Of a DNA stretch of 64,000 nt, positions 10,901 to 20,995 are shown one piece after another. The position numbers were made by a program, and so were the translations under genes. Each line of letters starts with the position of its first letter. The first letter of the stretch is position 1. The stretch lies in NCBI GenBank assembly GCA_026936335.1, contig JAPMXV010000030.1, positions 1 through 64,000 on the forward strand, written 5' to 3'. Source of the DNA: Mantamonas sphyraenae (Eukaryota; CRuMs; Mantamonadidae). The notes beneath the pieces are model-generated. The model saw nothing but the letters and a program-made list of their open reading frames with translations, was not told the origin of the DNA and searched no databases.

Positions 10901-11123
10901 CGAGAATGGCAAGGTGCACATCGTGTTTGGCTTCACGAGCGTCAAGGGCCCGAAACCCGAACTGGAAGAGCAGCTGGAGGAGTGGACGAAGGAAGGAGAG
11001 AAACAGGTGTATGTGGTGCATGGTCAGAACCACACTGAGTACTACGGTGGTCTCGTGGAATCGATGATGATCACAAGAGACATCAGGTCCAAAGTGCAGA
11101 AAGGCCAAGAAACCTCGGATTGA
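7919..11123 (+). CDS. Crinkler/RHS-type protein: coiled coil, P-loop ATPase, PD-(D/E)XK-like nuclease
   Basis: Model: exon 1 from ATG 7919 or, more likely, ATG 8324 to 8960; exon 2 9026-9061 (36 nt); exon 3 9130-11123. The introns are 65 and 68 nt, with GTGAGT and GTAGGT donors and CAG acceptors, and all joins keep frame (888 residues from 8324). Residues about 10-200 form a Lys/Glu/Ala coiled coil containing two near-identical SLSAELGQAR repeats. A STAND/AAA-like NTPase follows: Walker A GMSGTGKT near residue 304, Walker B YLGYDEVQW near 417, and a VAGTRDL sensor-like strand. The C-terminal part has FADVIVV and ECIQCKF, the D...E-x-x-x-K pattern of a restriction-endonuclease fold. This NTPase-nuclease order is that of Crinkler and trypanosome RHS proteins, which are also often subtelomeric. 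Whether it is a secreted effector, a conflict system or a mobile-element relative is unknown; no signal peptide is evident. Confidence 0.7.
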
Positions 11124-11203
11124 CAGTGTGCAGGCATCAATACAACACACGCAGACACACTTCATGGATACACTCCTTCCCAGATTCCGGAACGCATGAT
11201 CCG

Positions 11204-12539
11204 ACGGCAGCGACGCCACACTGTACACCCTCCTGCACACCCTCATCGACCGCATCACACCTCACATCACCACCCGTCCCATCACATACGACGCTGTCAA
11301 CACCCTCGAAATCCCCGAGCATGTTCTGCCCGAGACAACCAAGGAGGAGGAGTTGATGGCCGTGGAGGATGGACTGCCAGATGGCGTTGTGCGCAGTGGC
11401 TGGACGTCTTGGCGCAAGAGCGAGCGCATGCACAGCAACAAGAAGGAGCACACTGCACTGCTGAAGCACATGCACACCCTGGCCAACGAGCATCCCATCG
11501 ACGACATCCCCGACCTCATGACCCTGCAAGCGCGTGTTGTTGTCTGCCATGGTACCCTGTTGACGCTGATTAGACAGATCCTGCTCGCTCTGGGAAACAT
11601 TCATCTCTCCCAGGGCGACATGGCCTTCTTTCTCACCCTTTTCGGCCATGATGTGGATCAACAAGCGTGCAGCCGTGCCATCATCAACGCTGCTCTGGCC
11701 ATGGGTGTGACAAAGGCTGGGTTGAAGGTGTGCTGGCTGGAGGAGCCACATGACCACGGCGACCCCAACTACGCCCTCCTCCACCTGCTCATGACAGAGA
11801 TGGATGCCCTCGGCAACAGGCCCCATCCCACCACCTGGAAGAAACAAAAGCAGTCCCAATCGTGGCTGCAGAAAGCACGACGCCCTGCTGACAACAACAG
11901 CGACCCACACTGGACACAATGCGACTACGACCACCACCTCACCACCACGAACATGGAGAAGTGGCATCCTGAGTCTGTGCGCAGTGGCTGGATCGGTGCT
12001 GCATCAAGCGACGAGCGTGGGAGCTGTACCGCGCGGGAGTTCCAGACGCTGCTGGCACACATGAAGGCACGCGCAGCCAAGCAACCTCGACATCAGCACA
12101 CACACGAGAAACATGCTCTGCGTGAGCTGATCAACAGCGGCAGCCTGAGGTCCCTGCTGCGACACATCATCCTGGCGCTGGGCAACGTGGGCGTGCCGCC
12201 TGTCGAACTGGCCTTCTTTGTCCGTCTCCTCAGACCACGTCTCACCTGCAAGAAGGTGCAAAATGCCATCAGCCTCACCCTCACCCGCGGCGTCACCTCT
12301 CTCTCCCTCAAGATCGCCTGGCTCGACAAACCCAAACCCAGCGACGCCACACTTCACACCCTCCTCCACACCCTCATCGACCGCATCACACCCACATCAC
12401 CGCACGCCCGACCACCTCCGCACTCGTCAACGACTACCCCATCCCCTCCTTCACCCTGCCCAAGCGCAAAGACCCTTCCTCCTCCTCCTCCTCCTCCTCC
12501 TCCTCCTCCTCCTCCTCCAAACGCCAACGCCTCGAATGA
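11204..12539 (+). pseudogene. Helical-repeat family, copy 3: 5'-truncated and frameshifted
   Basis: Homology begins abruptly mid-module at about 11204 with SDATLYTLLHTLIDR, right after an in-frame TGA. It matches the junction between the two modules of copy 1, so the parent gene had at least two modules. One full module follows. At 12391-12393 the copy has three C where copies 1 and 2 have four, and the missing base throws the frame. The shifted frame reads on to 12660, while the family's Ser tract and KRQRLE are still present in the original frame, ending at 12539. There is no ATG before the conserved part. It is a degenerate remnant, although the middle ORF is still long and could be translated. 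Confidence 0.8.
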
Positions 12540-12656
12540 AACATCCAATATCTTCTCACTTGTTCCCTTCCCATTCACCCCACCCTCCATCACATCCGGG
12601 AGTGCCTCCCGGAATGCACCCGTCCGTGCGCTTTGCGCAAATGCACCCACCTCAAC

Positions 12657-13995
12657 ATGAGCCAGAAAGAATCTCCAGAAAAATTGAAACGGCAGCGCTC
12701 TTCCACTCCCAACACGGAGGAAGACTCTACAGTGGATTCCACCGAGTCTGCCGATCTGAAGCGGATGCGCGTGGATTCGCCCCAGCCTTTGGATCCGGAG
12801 GGGTACGGCCTCTACGGCTCCCTCATGGATGCAGTGCGTAGCGGCAACCACCTTGTTGTCCAAAGTGCCAATGCAGACGCAGAGAACAAAGACGAGTTGC
12901 TCCCCGATGACGCCGATGCCGAGGTGAGCGATCAGCAACACGAGGACCCGCTCTCAAAAGAGTGGGAGACAGTCATGCAGCTCATTGTCGCGGCAGCGGA
13001 CAAGGTCGGTGGCAGCGAACACGGGTTTAATGTGCGTCAGCACGCAGTGCATGTGTATGTGCAGGTGTCGCGCAAGGAACATTTCGAGAAAATCCCCAAG
13101 CTTGTGGCGGCGACGTTTGCAGACCCAGTCCCCCCCCATCACCTGTGTTCAGACGTCGGTGCCGTCCAACATCTCTTTTTCTGTGGATGTGGAGCTCGAC
13201 AAACGCCGCGGGCAGGCTATGGAGGTGGTGACGCTTGGCGGAGTTTGCGGTGTCGGAACGAGCATTGACGCGCAGTGCGAGGCCGTTTGGGAAACCCTCA
13301 AGGGACAACTTGATGGCAATCTGGACCGCTGCGTGCGCCATGTTGTTCATGTGCGACGCCTCGCGTACGCAGATGTGCTCAAGGCGGCCTGGGCGAAGCG
13401 TGTCACGAACGGCGACATCAAGCCGCTTGTGGAGCCGCTGTGGGTGTGTGTGCAGGTTGGTGCGCTCCCAGACAATGCCAGTGTCCAAGTGCAAACGGTT
13501 GCCCTGGCTGCTTCCGTTGCAGCTGACCGAGTGCACCGAGAGGGCCCGGAATCCGCCGAGTCGACCGACGAGGACGGCAAGGACAACCTGGCCAACGCCG
13601 TGGTGTTGCGCACTGCAGGCGACGAGCCGAAGCTGCACACAGTGTGGTTCCACTTTGATGTGGGCGCGCCTTGCTACGACCAAGGGGACTCGATGGAGCA
13701 GAACTTGAGCGAGTGTCTCGGCGCTCTGCCTGTGAGTGCAGATGTGGACGAGAGTGCCATCTGCAGCGGCTACGTGTTTGCTTACTCGGACAACGAGACG
13801 CAAAGCGCAAGCGTGTGGGATGGAGTGGCACAGTGCCATCTTGGGATGAATTGGGTTGATGGAATCACCGACGACGACGCGGCAGCGTTCCTCTCCCAGG
13901 ACGACTTGTCACCCGTGAGCTATGTCCCCGTGGAAGCGGTGCCCGACGGGCGCCATCTTTCCGTGGACGCTGTGTGGTGGGGTCGAGGCATGTGA
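12657..13995 (+). CDS. Unknown protein with apparent +1 frameshift at a C8 run
   Basis: No family recognised. ATG 12657 opens a frame with a Ser/Thr/charged N-terminus (KLKRQR basic patch), then an ordered segment of alternating hydrophobic strands (HAVHVYVQVSRKEHFEKIPKL). At a run of eight C (13130-13137) the good frame stops making sense. The +1 frame continues smoothly (SVPSNISFSVDVELD) to a stop at 13995. Removing one C would give a single protein of about 445 residues; no GT-AG intron fits. The second half contains a repeated idea: valine-rich strands with VDVEL, VVHV, WVCVQV and VWFHFDV. This looks like tandem beta domains with two similar halves. Either a sequencing or assembly slip at the homopolymer or a true disabling mutation explains it. 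Confidence 0.55.
13130..13137 (+). repeat. C8 homopolymer at the frame break
   Basis: Eight consecutive C bases. Upstream codons read in the frame of ATG 12657 and downstream codons in the +1 frame. Seven C would restore a continuous reading frame. Confidence 0.7.
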
Positions 13996-14067
13996 AAAAA
14001 CTCACGTCGCCGTCGTTGTTGTCCACCACACCCAATTGAAAACTCCTGTATGATACCCTACACTCCA

Positions 14068-16209
14068 TTAAACCACCACACACGTCTCCTCCGAATCATC
14101 TTCCAGGTCTTCCACGCGTCTTCCACGCGGTTCGTGCGCCTGCCCCGCTGCTCTTGTCAGCCACGACAACACGCGCTCCAGGACCTCATCGGGCAACGTC
14201 ACCCATCCATCCCACCCATCCGTCACATATTCGTCGAATCCTCCGTCCATGGCAAACATTCTGGCCCGTTCGGTCGAATTCATCACCACCACAGTTTCGA
14301 CCACCTCGGCCACCCCGTGGTCCCACATCCAATGTACACCCATTGTCCACGGATGCCGCATGGCTCTCTCGCTTGCGCTTCTCCCGTCTCTAGGCAGCAC
14401 ATGAGCATCTGCGCCGTAGCTGCGCAGGACATCTACCAGCCCACTGTGCCCGCCGTCCACAGCGAGCGCCAACGCCGTGTTCTGTCCGTCTGCCCATGCA
14501 TCCACACACACACCCCACTCCAGCATTTCCAGGACGCCTTGAATGTCGCCAGAACGGGCTGCGTGCAGCATTTGTGAGGCCTTCTCTTTGTTTGCCGCAG
14601 ACAACAGCCCCATGCCCGTGCACTTCAAATCCCAGCAGGATCGATTTGTGTCCATCGCATCGAGCAGCTTCTTGACAGCCCCATCTGCGTTGTTTGGTGT
14701 GTCCAGCGACAGCACATGCAGGTGTGCATGCGGCCCTGCGAGCAACTCTGCAAACGCACGCGCGCCCTTCTGCCCCACCTCGCACCCTGTGAGCTGGAGC
14801 TCGATGAGAGACGTGTTCTCCGCCAGTGCCGTAGCCAATGCTACGGCACCTGCTGCTCCGATGCCGCTGTTGCGCAGCAGCAGCCGCTGGAGCTTTGTCG
14901 GTCCAGCGAGAAGCTCCGCAAGCGCACGTGCACCCTGGTCACCGACGTTATTGCCGCCAAGATCAAACACGCGCAGCGTTTGGTTCTCGCAAAGGGCGCT
15001 GGCGAAAGCCAGGGAGCCCTTGATGGCCACTCCTGCGCCTGAACATCTCAAATCGACGAGCGAATCACTGCACCGCAGGATCCTTGACAGCGCATGGGCG
15101 CCTTTGTCGCCCATTGGATTGGACGACACGTCGAGGTGACGCACAGAGGTGTTGCGCGCCATCCCTCCCGCCAGCGAGCGCGCACCGTCCGTGTTGATCA
15201 GACACGCCGCCATTTTCAAATGCTCCAGCGATCTTGCCCCGGGCAGTGCCTCGGCAATCGCCTGTGCGCCTTTGTCACCGAGTGGGTTGTGGCTCACGTC
15301 CATGTGCACGAGCGTACGCGTGGCGGCGACTAGAGAGGCGAGCCCGTGCGCGCCAACTGCGTCGATGTCATTTCCCTGCAGCATGAGCGTCTCCAAACGG
15401 TCGGCGGGCAGGGTTGCCATGAGCACGTAGCACACCTGGCTGCCCATGTGGCATCCTTCAAGGTTCAGCGAGCGTAGTGTCTGCAGCGACGGAAGCACCT
15501 CGGCCGCAGCCGCTCCAATCTCGATGTGGCTCAAGTCCAGCACGCAAAGGCATTGCATGGTGGCCAATGACTCGAGAACCACTGGCGTGGCCAGTTCCGA
15601 GAGGTCGTTTCGGCCAAGGTCGACGCTCAGAAGCGTCGGGTGGTTGCGCAAGGCCTCGAGCAGCAACACCATGGACTCGTCCTGCAAGTAGTTCTTTGAC
15701 AGTCCAAGATGCTGCAGCTGTGGTGCAGACGACAGTGCCACGCCGAGCGCTGCTGCTCGTGACGGAGAGATGCAAACGCCGCTCAGATTCAGCGCTGCCA
15801 GCGCCGTACTGCGTGACAGAGCTTCCCCAAGGCCATCCACATCGTCAATGTCCATGCGAGTGTCGCTCAAGTCGACGCTTGTCACGTTTGTGTGCATGGC
15901 TAGCCCGCTGAGCAACGCAGCTGTGGTGGCGCACGAGATCTTTGCTCGCCTCAGGTTCAAATGGGTCACCCTCGGGGCAGAGGACAAGGATTCACACAGC
16001 GTGGCGACTTGTGTGCCGTCCAGGGCGCATGTAGAGCAGTCCGCAGCCTGCAACGACGGACGGCACCGTGCGCGCAAGTGAGCGTGTCAACAGCGCACTT
16101 GTGATACAACCAGTCGTCCGCCACAACTCACATCACCGTCCTGAGAAAAGAGTGCTGCAAGCGCAGATACGTTGCTATCAAGTAGCAGCTCCTCGACAAC
16201 GCCGCGCAT
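14068..16209 (-). CDS. LRR plus ankyrin protein with conserved C-terminal module (family member 2)
   Basis: Minus-strand model: exon 1 16209-16132, intron 16131-16048 (84 nt, GTGAGT donor, GTTGCAG acceptor), exon 2 16047-14068, 685 residues. Exon 1 (MRGVVEELLLDSNVSALAAL) is a short helical start like that of the other members. Exon 2 has about 14 divergent RI-type LRRs (for example LSLNLEGCHMG, LDLGGNNVGDQG, LDVSSNPMGDKG), then NRSCWD, an ankyrin-like pair (AARSGDIQGVLEMLEWGVCVDAW) and the shared C-terminal module with GVHWMW, VVVMNSTER and GWVTLPDEVLERVLSWL. The last part again resembles F-box helix 1. LRRs are less alike than in member 1, so this copy is older. An acidic tail (EDLEDDSEET) follows the module. 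A scaffold or adaptor role is inferred. Confidence 0.82.
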
Positions 16210-16361
16210 TGCGCTGATTTTGTTGGCAAAGCTGGTCCAACCCCGTTTCGCCCCCCCTCAACCTAACATCACCAATCCAGCCCTTTGAGCAAGCGCACTG
16301 TTTGTTCCGCATCACTCCGTCGCACAATCCTGCGCAACGAGACGCATCAAACTCAACTCAC

Positions 16362-18170
16362 TTACTCGTTGTCCACACCACCGGAGTAGAAAAAGACCGA
16401 GCCGACCTGATCATCCTCGACCTTGGCGTATCCCTCGTGAGAGGAGAAGCCAGAGTTCTCGTCAGCCAGATCCGACCACGGCGACAGGACAGAGTCCTTG
16501 TGCTCAGCGTCGTAGAAGCGGAACAGCGGGTAGATGGAGGACGTGCCGGTCACCTCGGGGGCGTACACGTGCAGGCCCTCGTCGACGCCAGACCAGTGGT
16601 TGTAGTCGTCCAGGGTGCCGTTGCCGCTCTTCATGGCCACCTTGGTGGTGAGCAGGCTGTCCTTGTCGCCGTCGTGCCAGTATCGGATGAGCTCGTGGGT
16701 GCTGCCCTCCACTTCCTTGTCCAGGACGTAAAACTCGATCCAGTTGCGAGTGTACGAGCCGTCAAAGTTCTCGCCCGGAACAATCTGTTCGGTGCCCTCC
16801 ACAGAGTCCCAGTTCGTCTCGCCCCAGAAGCGGTAGACCGGCACGAGGTTGATGCCCGGCGGGAAGGCAAAGCCCTCCTGGCCGACGAGCTCGTAGTCGC
16901 CACCCTGGCCAGCCATGAAGCCACTGGAACCATCGGTAGCCACAGTCAGCACAGAGTCCTTGTTGCTCTCCGACCAGAAGCGGTTCAGCGGCAGCGAGCC
17001 GGGAACCTGGTGCTCAAAGATGTAGTACACATCTCCGACGTCCAGCAGAGTGTACGAGTCGTCCAGACCATCCCCCGGGGCAGAGTACGCGCTCCACACA
17101 GAGTCCTGGTTGTCGGCGCTGTAGTAGTGCTTCAGCTGCTTGGTACCACGCATCGGCACATCCACAACTTGGAACTGCACAAATCCCGTGTCAGTGCCCT
17201 CTTGCCCACCAGCCCACCACAAAACTCCCTGCGCGCCTACTTACGTCGTGCACATCCTCGACGCCCGGGTAGACGTTGGTGGCATCATCATGCAGTCCCT
17301 CACCAGGCTGTATCGTGTCGGATTGAGTGTGCAAGGACGGTGTCAGTGAAAAGGCTACGCGGAGGGTAGGCCGTTTTTTTGTGCGAACAGGGCGGAAAGT
17401 GCCGTCTGCTCGTACGCGATCGGCGTCGGCACGCAGCCGATGCCGAATACCGAAAAGGTTGCATGCAAAGCATGATGCGCATGGAAACTTACGCTCAAAT
17501 CCACGGTCTCAACGGTGTTCTGTAGTTGCGGTGCCGTTGTGGCGTGTCAGCGTATCGGGTCTACGCGAGAACGGAAAGTGTGTGGCCGCTGCGTCTCACG
17601 TCCGCACGTCGCCATTGCACCACCGCGTCGCGCATGCCTACCTTGAGGCCATCGTTCCAGTAGCGAGTGATCTGCTTAAGGTGAATTTCAGCGCAGCCAA
17701 CCATTTTTGCTGGTGTTGAGAGAAAAGGTTTTCAGGTGCGCGAGTCAGCGCGGGTCCACTACGACCATCCTACTGCATCTCCAAGCATCCTCGGTGTCAT
17801 TCAATCGAGCAATGGCCTCCGTGCACAGCGTGGCTTCACCCACTGTGCGCAAATGCTTTGCATGTGCACTCACTGCGCAAGCGCGCATCCACGTAGCCGT
17901 TAATGGAGCCCGACGACGCCACAGCGCCTTTCTGCCATTCCAGGTGACGCAAACCCACATGTAGCGCACGTGCGCCCATGTACATTGGCAACATAACCTA
18001 CCGGGTCGCCCAGATGGCTTTGACTCTTCCTCCTCGGCCTCTTGCTCGTCGCCCGCCTCCTCCTCATCTACCGCAGCCGGCTCCTCCACAGGCTCCTCGG
18101 CCGGCTCCTCCACAGGCTGCTGTGCCTCGACGTCGTTCGGCTTGCTCTCGCTAGATGTTCCGCATCCCAT
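16362..18170 (-). CDS. Probable N-myristoylated protein with six-fold RFW..DS repeat (DUF5648-like)
   Basis: Six exons on the minus strand: 18170-18002, 17842-17774, 17709-17642, 17519-17493, 17307-17245, 17174-16362 (402 residues). All joins have GT-AG ends and keep frame; introns are 64-185 nt. The N-terminus MGCGTSSES fits an N-myristoylation site with an adjacent palmitoylatable Cys. An acidic Pro/Glu stretch follows (EEPAEEPVEEP). The rest is six copies of a short unit with consensus L-x-R-[FY]-W-x(4)-x-D-S-[VL]-x-[ST] (RYWNDG, KHYYSADNQDS, NRFWSESNKDS, YRFWGETNWDS, IRYWHDGDKDS, FRFYDAEHKDS), alternating with GY/EGF/VYxxxP strands. This resembles the bacterial DUF5648 beta repeat, but I cannot confirm that. 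Role unknown; membrane-tethered and cytosolic is inferred. It is the most intron-rich gene here. Confidence 0.65.
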
Positions 18171-18378
18171 GATTGAAGATCTGTTTGCGCTCGAGATTCG
18201 TTGCGTGCCAGGGAGGGAAAGACAGGTTTGCAGCAACACCTCATCAATCCAACTGCCTTCCAACCCGCCGTCTCCTCGCATAGGGTACACAATGCTCCCA
18301 ACCTATCCAACGCGCCACCCCTTTGCAACCTCGTCACTCCGGCCTCACCAGCCCAACCCCTCGCCTGCGCTTGCCAAC
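18171..18378. promoter_or_regulatory. Divergent intergenic region, likely bidirectional promoter
   Basis: Two hundred and eight bases lie between the start codons of the myristoylated-repeat gene (minus) and the GT61-like gene (plus). No core motif is obvious by eye. Shared promoter function is inferred from the geometry only. Confidence 0.4.
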
Positions 18379-20977
18379 ATGCCTGCTGCACGCAGTGTGG
18401 TCTTGCTGGTCGTTGTCGTTGTTGTTGTGGCGGTGCTCACCTTTTCAGAGGTGATCTTTATGGAAACAAAGCAGCCTGGAGGTCATGCCCGGCTCTCCGA
18501 TGAGCTCGGCCGCCCAGCTTCTTCGGGGAACCGGAAAGGCTCCCACTCTCCCACAGACGCAAATCCAAACTCCAGCCCCACCCCCGACCCACAATCTGAC
18601 ACATCATCCACCCAAGGTATGTCCCCTATTTCCTAGGCCTTCCTGTCCCCTGCCCCCCGGCCACCCGGTTGATCCTCCCCACCACCAAAAATAGCAAGTC
18701 CCCCCGGGACACCGCACCGCAGTCGGCACACGCACATCCTTGCTCGCTCCAGCTTCAATTGAATTGAAAACGGCGTGCACGCATCCGCCCGCTCGTCCTC
18801 GACCTCATCCGCAACACACATGCCTTGCTAGGAGCCGTGAAAGTCTACGCCGCGCCTCCCACTCACCCCCCCCCCCCCCCCTGCCAGATTGGGAATGGCA
18901 ATACGACCACACAATCTCGAGACCAGATCACATTCTCCGCAACACCGAGATGCCCGACGGCGTCAGAAAGATGATTGTCCTGCCGCACTGCGACGAGATG
19001 CAGTCCACCACCGAAACGCTGCCTTGCTCGTCCGCAGTCGCTGCCGAGGTGCGCCAGGGACCACATCGTCTCCTGCCCAAGGAGTACATGATGATGTACC
19101 GCTTCCTCGACAACTTTCCGTACGCCTACCGCACGTACCACCCGGAGGGAGGCGCAGAGGCCCTGCGCAGTGTGCTCACGGACGAGCACCGCGTCGCCGT
19201 CAACGCCGCAGAGATCGAAAAGAACTCTCCCTACTTTGGCCAGGTGCCCGAGGTGCCCGCCGTATTTGCCTCCCACTACCGCGACTTTCCCAACGCCTCC
19301 GAGACCTGGGAGGCTCTTGCTGCCGAGCTGGACAACATCAAGCCCGAGAGGCACCACAGTGTGATGCTCGGCGACGCACACCAGTGCACAGTCGAACACG
19401 GCAGGGCCATGCGAGCCCGCCTGCGCCGCATGGGCATCCCCATGCTGCCCAAAGACGTCAAGCCCGGCCCGTCGCGCGGCGAGTGCTTCGGCCTCGAGCA
19501 CGGCCGCGCCTGCTGGCTCCAAAACGTCTGCATGGACATGAATCCGTACAAGGGGCCCGGTGTCGAGGACTACGAGAGTCGCCGAACAGTCAAGATCTTT
19601 GGTCCCGACATTGACGTCGAGGCCAGAAAGGCCGACGCCGACGACCCCTATTGGAGCTCCGCCCAGCCCATCCGCGAGGTCGATACCGTCGCCGACGGGG
19701 TGTTTTCCATGCTTTGGTGGGGTGCCAAGCTGCAGCTCCGCGTCACAGACGAACCTGTGCCCGACGAAAACACCCCTGGCGTCCAGTGGATCGACTCCAT
19801 CGTCCTTGCACACCTGCCCTTCCACCTGGAAAACTACGGCCACGACCTTGTCGACAACATCCATCCCCTCTACCGTCTCCTCGCCGAGCTGGGCTACATC
19901 GTAGCCACAGACAGAGTCAAGTTTCCCGACCTGCCCGTCATGGGCATGGAGTTCCAGGAGACCTGGCGCAAGGTTGGCGGCCTGAAAAAGGTCCTGCGCT
20001 GGGTCCTCTCTCAGGATCTCGAAAACATCTGGGACTACACCAGCCAGCGCCTCTGCTTCAAGAAGCTCCTCGTCGGTTCCGGCGGCGAGTCCGGCTGGCG
20101 CAACGAACGCCAGTTTGGCAATGGCCGCTGGGCACCCCGCCACAGGAGACCCGGCTGCTTCAACAGCTTGGTGCGCGCCTACGTAAACAGCATGAAGGCC
20201 CAGGTGCCCGAGATCGAGCCTCTCCAGTTGCGCGACCAGGTCCCGCCCCTGCCTCTCCAGTTCCAGCAGGATCCCGAGAAGAAGTTTGTCATCACCGTCG
20301 TTCTGCGTCGCGGCAGCAGGAACTTTGAGAACGAGATTGCCTTGATGGCCGCTCTCCACAAGGCCTTTCCCGCCGACAAAGGCTACGACGTCATGGGCCT
20401 CGCCGCAGAGCGCTGGCCCATGGAAGCCCAGATGGTGCGCTTCAGCCAGACTCATCTCATGATTGCCTACGGCTCCTCCGCCATGCAAAACTACTTCTGG
20501 TTGCCCGAGGGCGCTGCCTTTATATCCGTCTACAATGTGTTTGAAGAGGTCACCCGCGACCTCTACGACATCATCGGCTTCTCTCTGGGCTTCTTCAACT
20601 TTACCATGATCATTCGCGACGGCGAGCGCCAGGTACCCATCCGCTTCCACGCCACCAGCGAGGAGCAGTTCCACCAGTGGCAGGCCGACGCCATGAGCAA
20701 GCCCGCAGACTACGGCCCGCAGATGCAGGCCCTCCACGCAGACTTCAAGGGCGTTTCCCTCAGGGTCGACATCGACCGCATGCTTGTTCTTGCCCAGGAG
20801 GCTGTCCGCACCGTCCTCAACGGCCAGCGCAGCACGGAATGGGTCGCCGACCCAAACGACCGCTCCCCCAGCGCAAAAATCAACCCAGAGGTGTGGTTTA
20901 CCCACCACGACCCAGACTGCAGAAAGGTGCCCATGTGCATGCTCAAGGGCGTCATGCCCACCCTCCTCAACTGTTGA
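18379..20977 (+). CDS. GT61/DUF563-like Golgi glycosyltransferase, type II membrane protein
   Basis: Model: exon 1 18379-18616, intron 18617-18887 (GTATGT donor; acceptor after a run of 16 C), exon 2 18888-20977, 775 residues. The N-terminus has a single signal-anchor (VVLLVVVVVVVAVLTF, residues about 7-22), then a Ser/Pro/Asn stem, then a large lumenal domain. The C-terminal third has the GT61 pattern: VLRRGSRNFENE, a nucleotide-fold segment, then the AYGSSAMQNYFWLPEGAAFISVY block matching the family's hGAgltN..flp.ga motif. Family members transfer xylose, GlcNAc or arabinose to proteins or polysaccharides in the ER or Golgi; the acceptor here is unknown. It is longer than typical, with a family-specific middle region. 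It ends 18 bases from the next, convergent gene. Confidence 0.75.
18866..18881 (+). repeat. C16 homopolymer forming a polypyrimidine tract
   Basis: Sixteen C in a row, ending five bases before the CAG acceptor of the GT61-like gene's intron. It acts as an unusually pure C polypyrimidine tract and is a likely site of length variation or sequencing error. Being intronic, it does not affect the frame. Confidence 0.85.
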
Positions 20978-20995
20978 ACAAAACCTACGCGGTGT

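Noticed and set aside
17874-17927. Constitutive extra exon in the myristoylated-repeat gene
   Set aside because: It needs a weak AAAG acceptor and a 31-nt intron. Direct splicing 18002 to 17842 keeps frame with a normal CAG acceptor. Kept only as a possible rare isoform.
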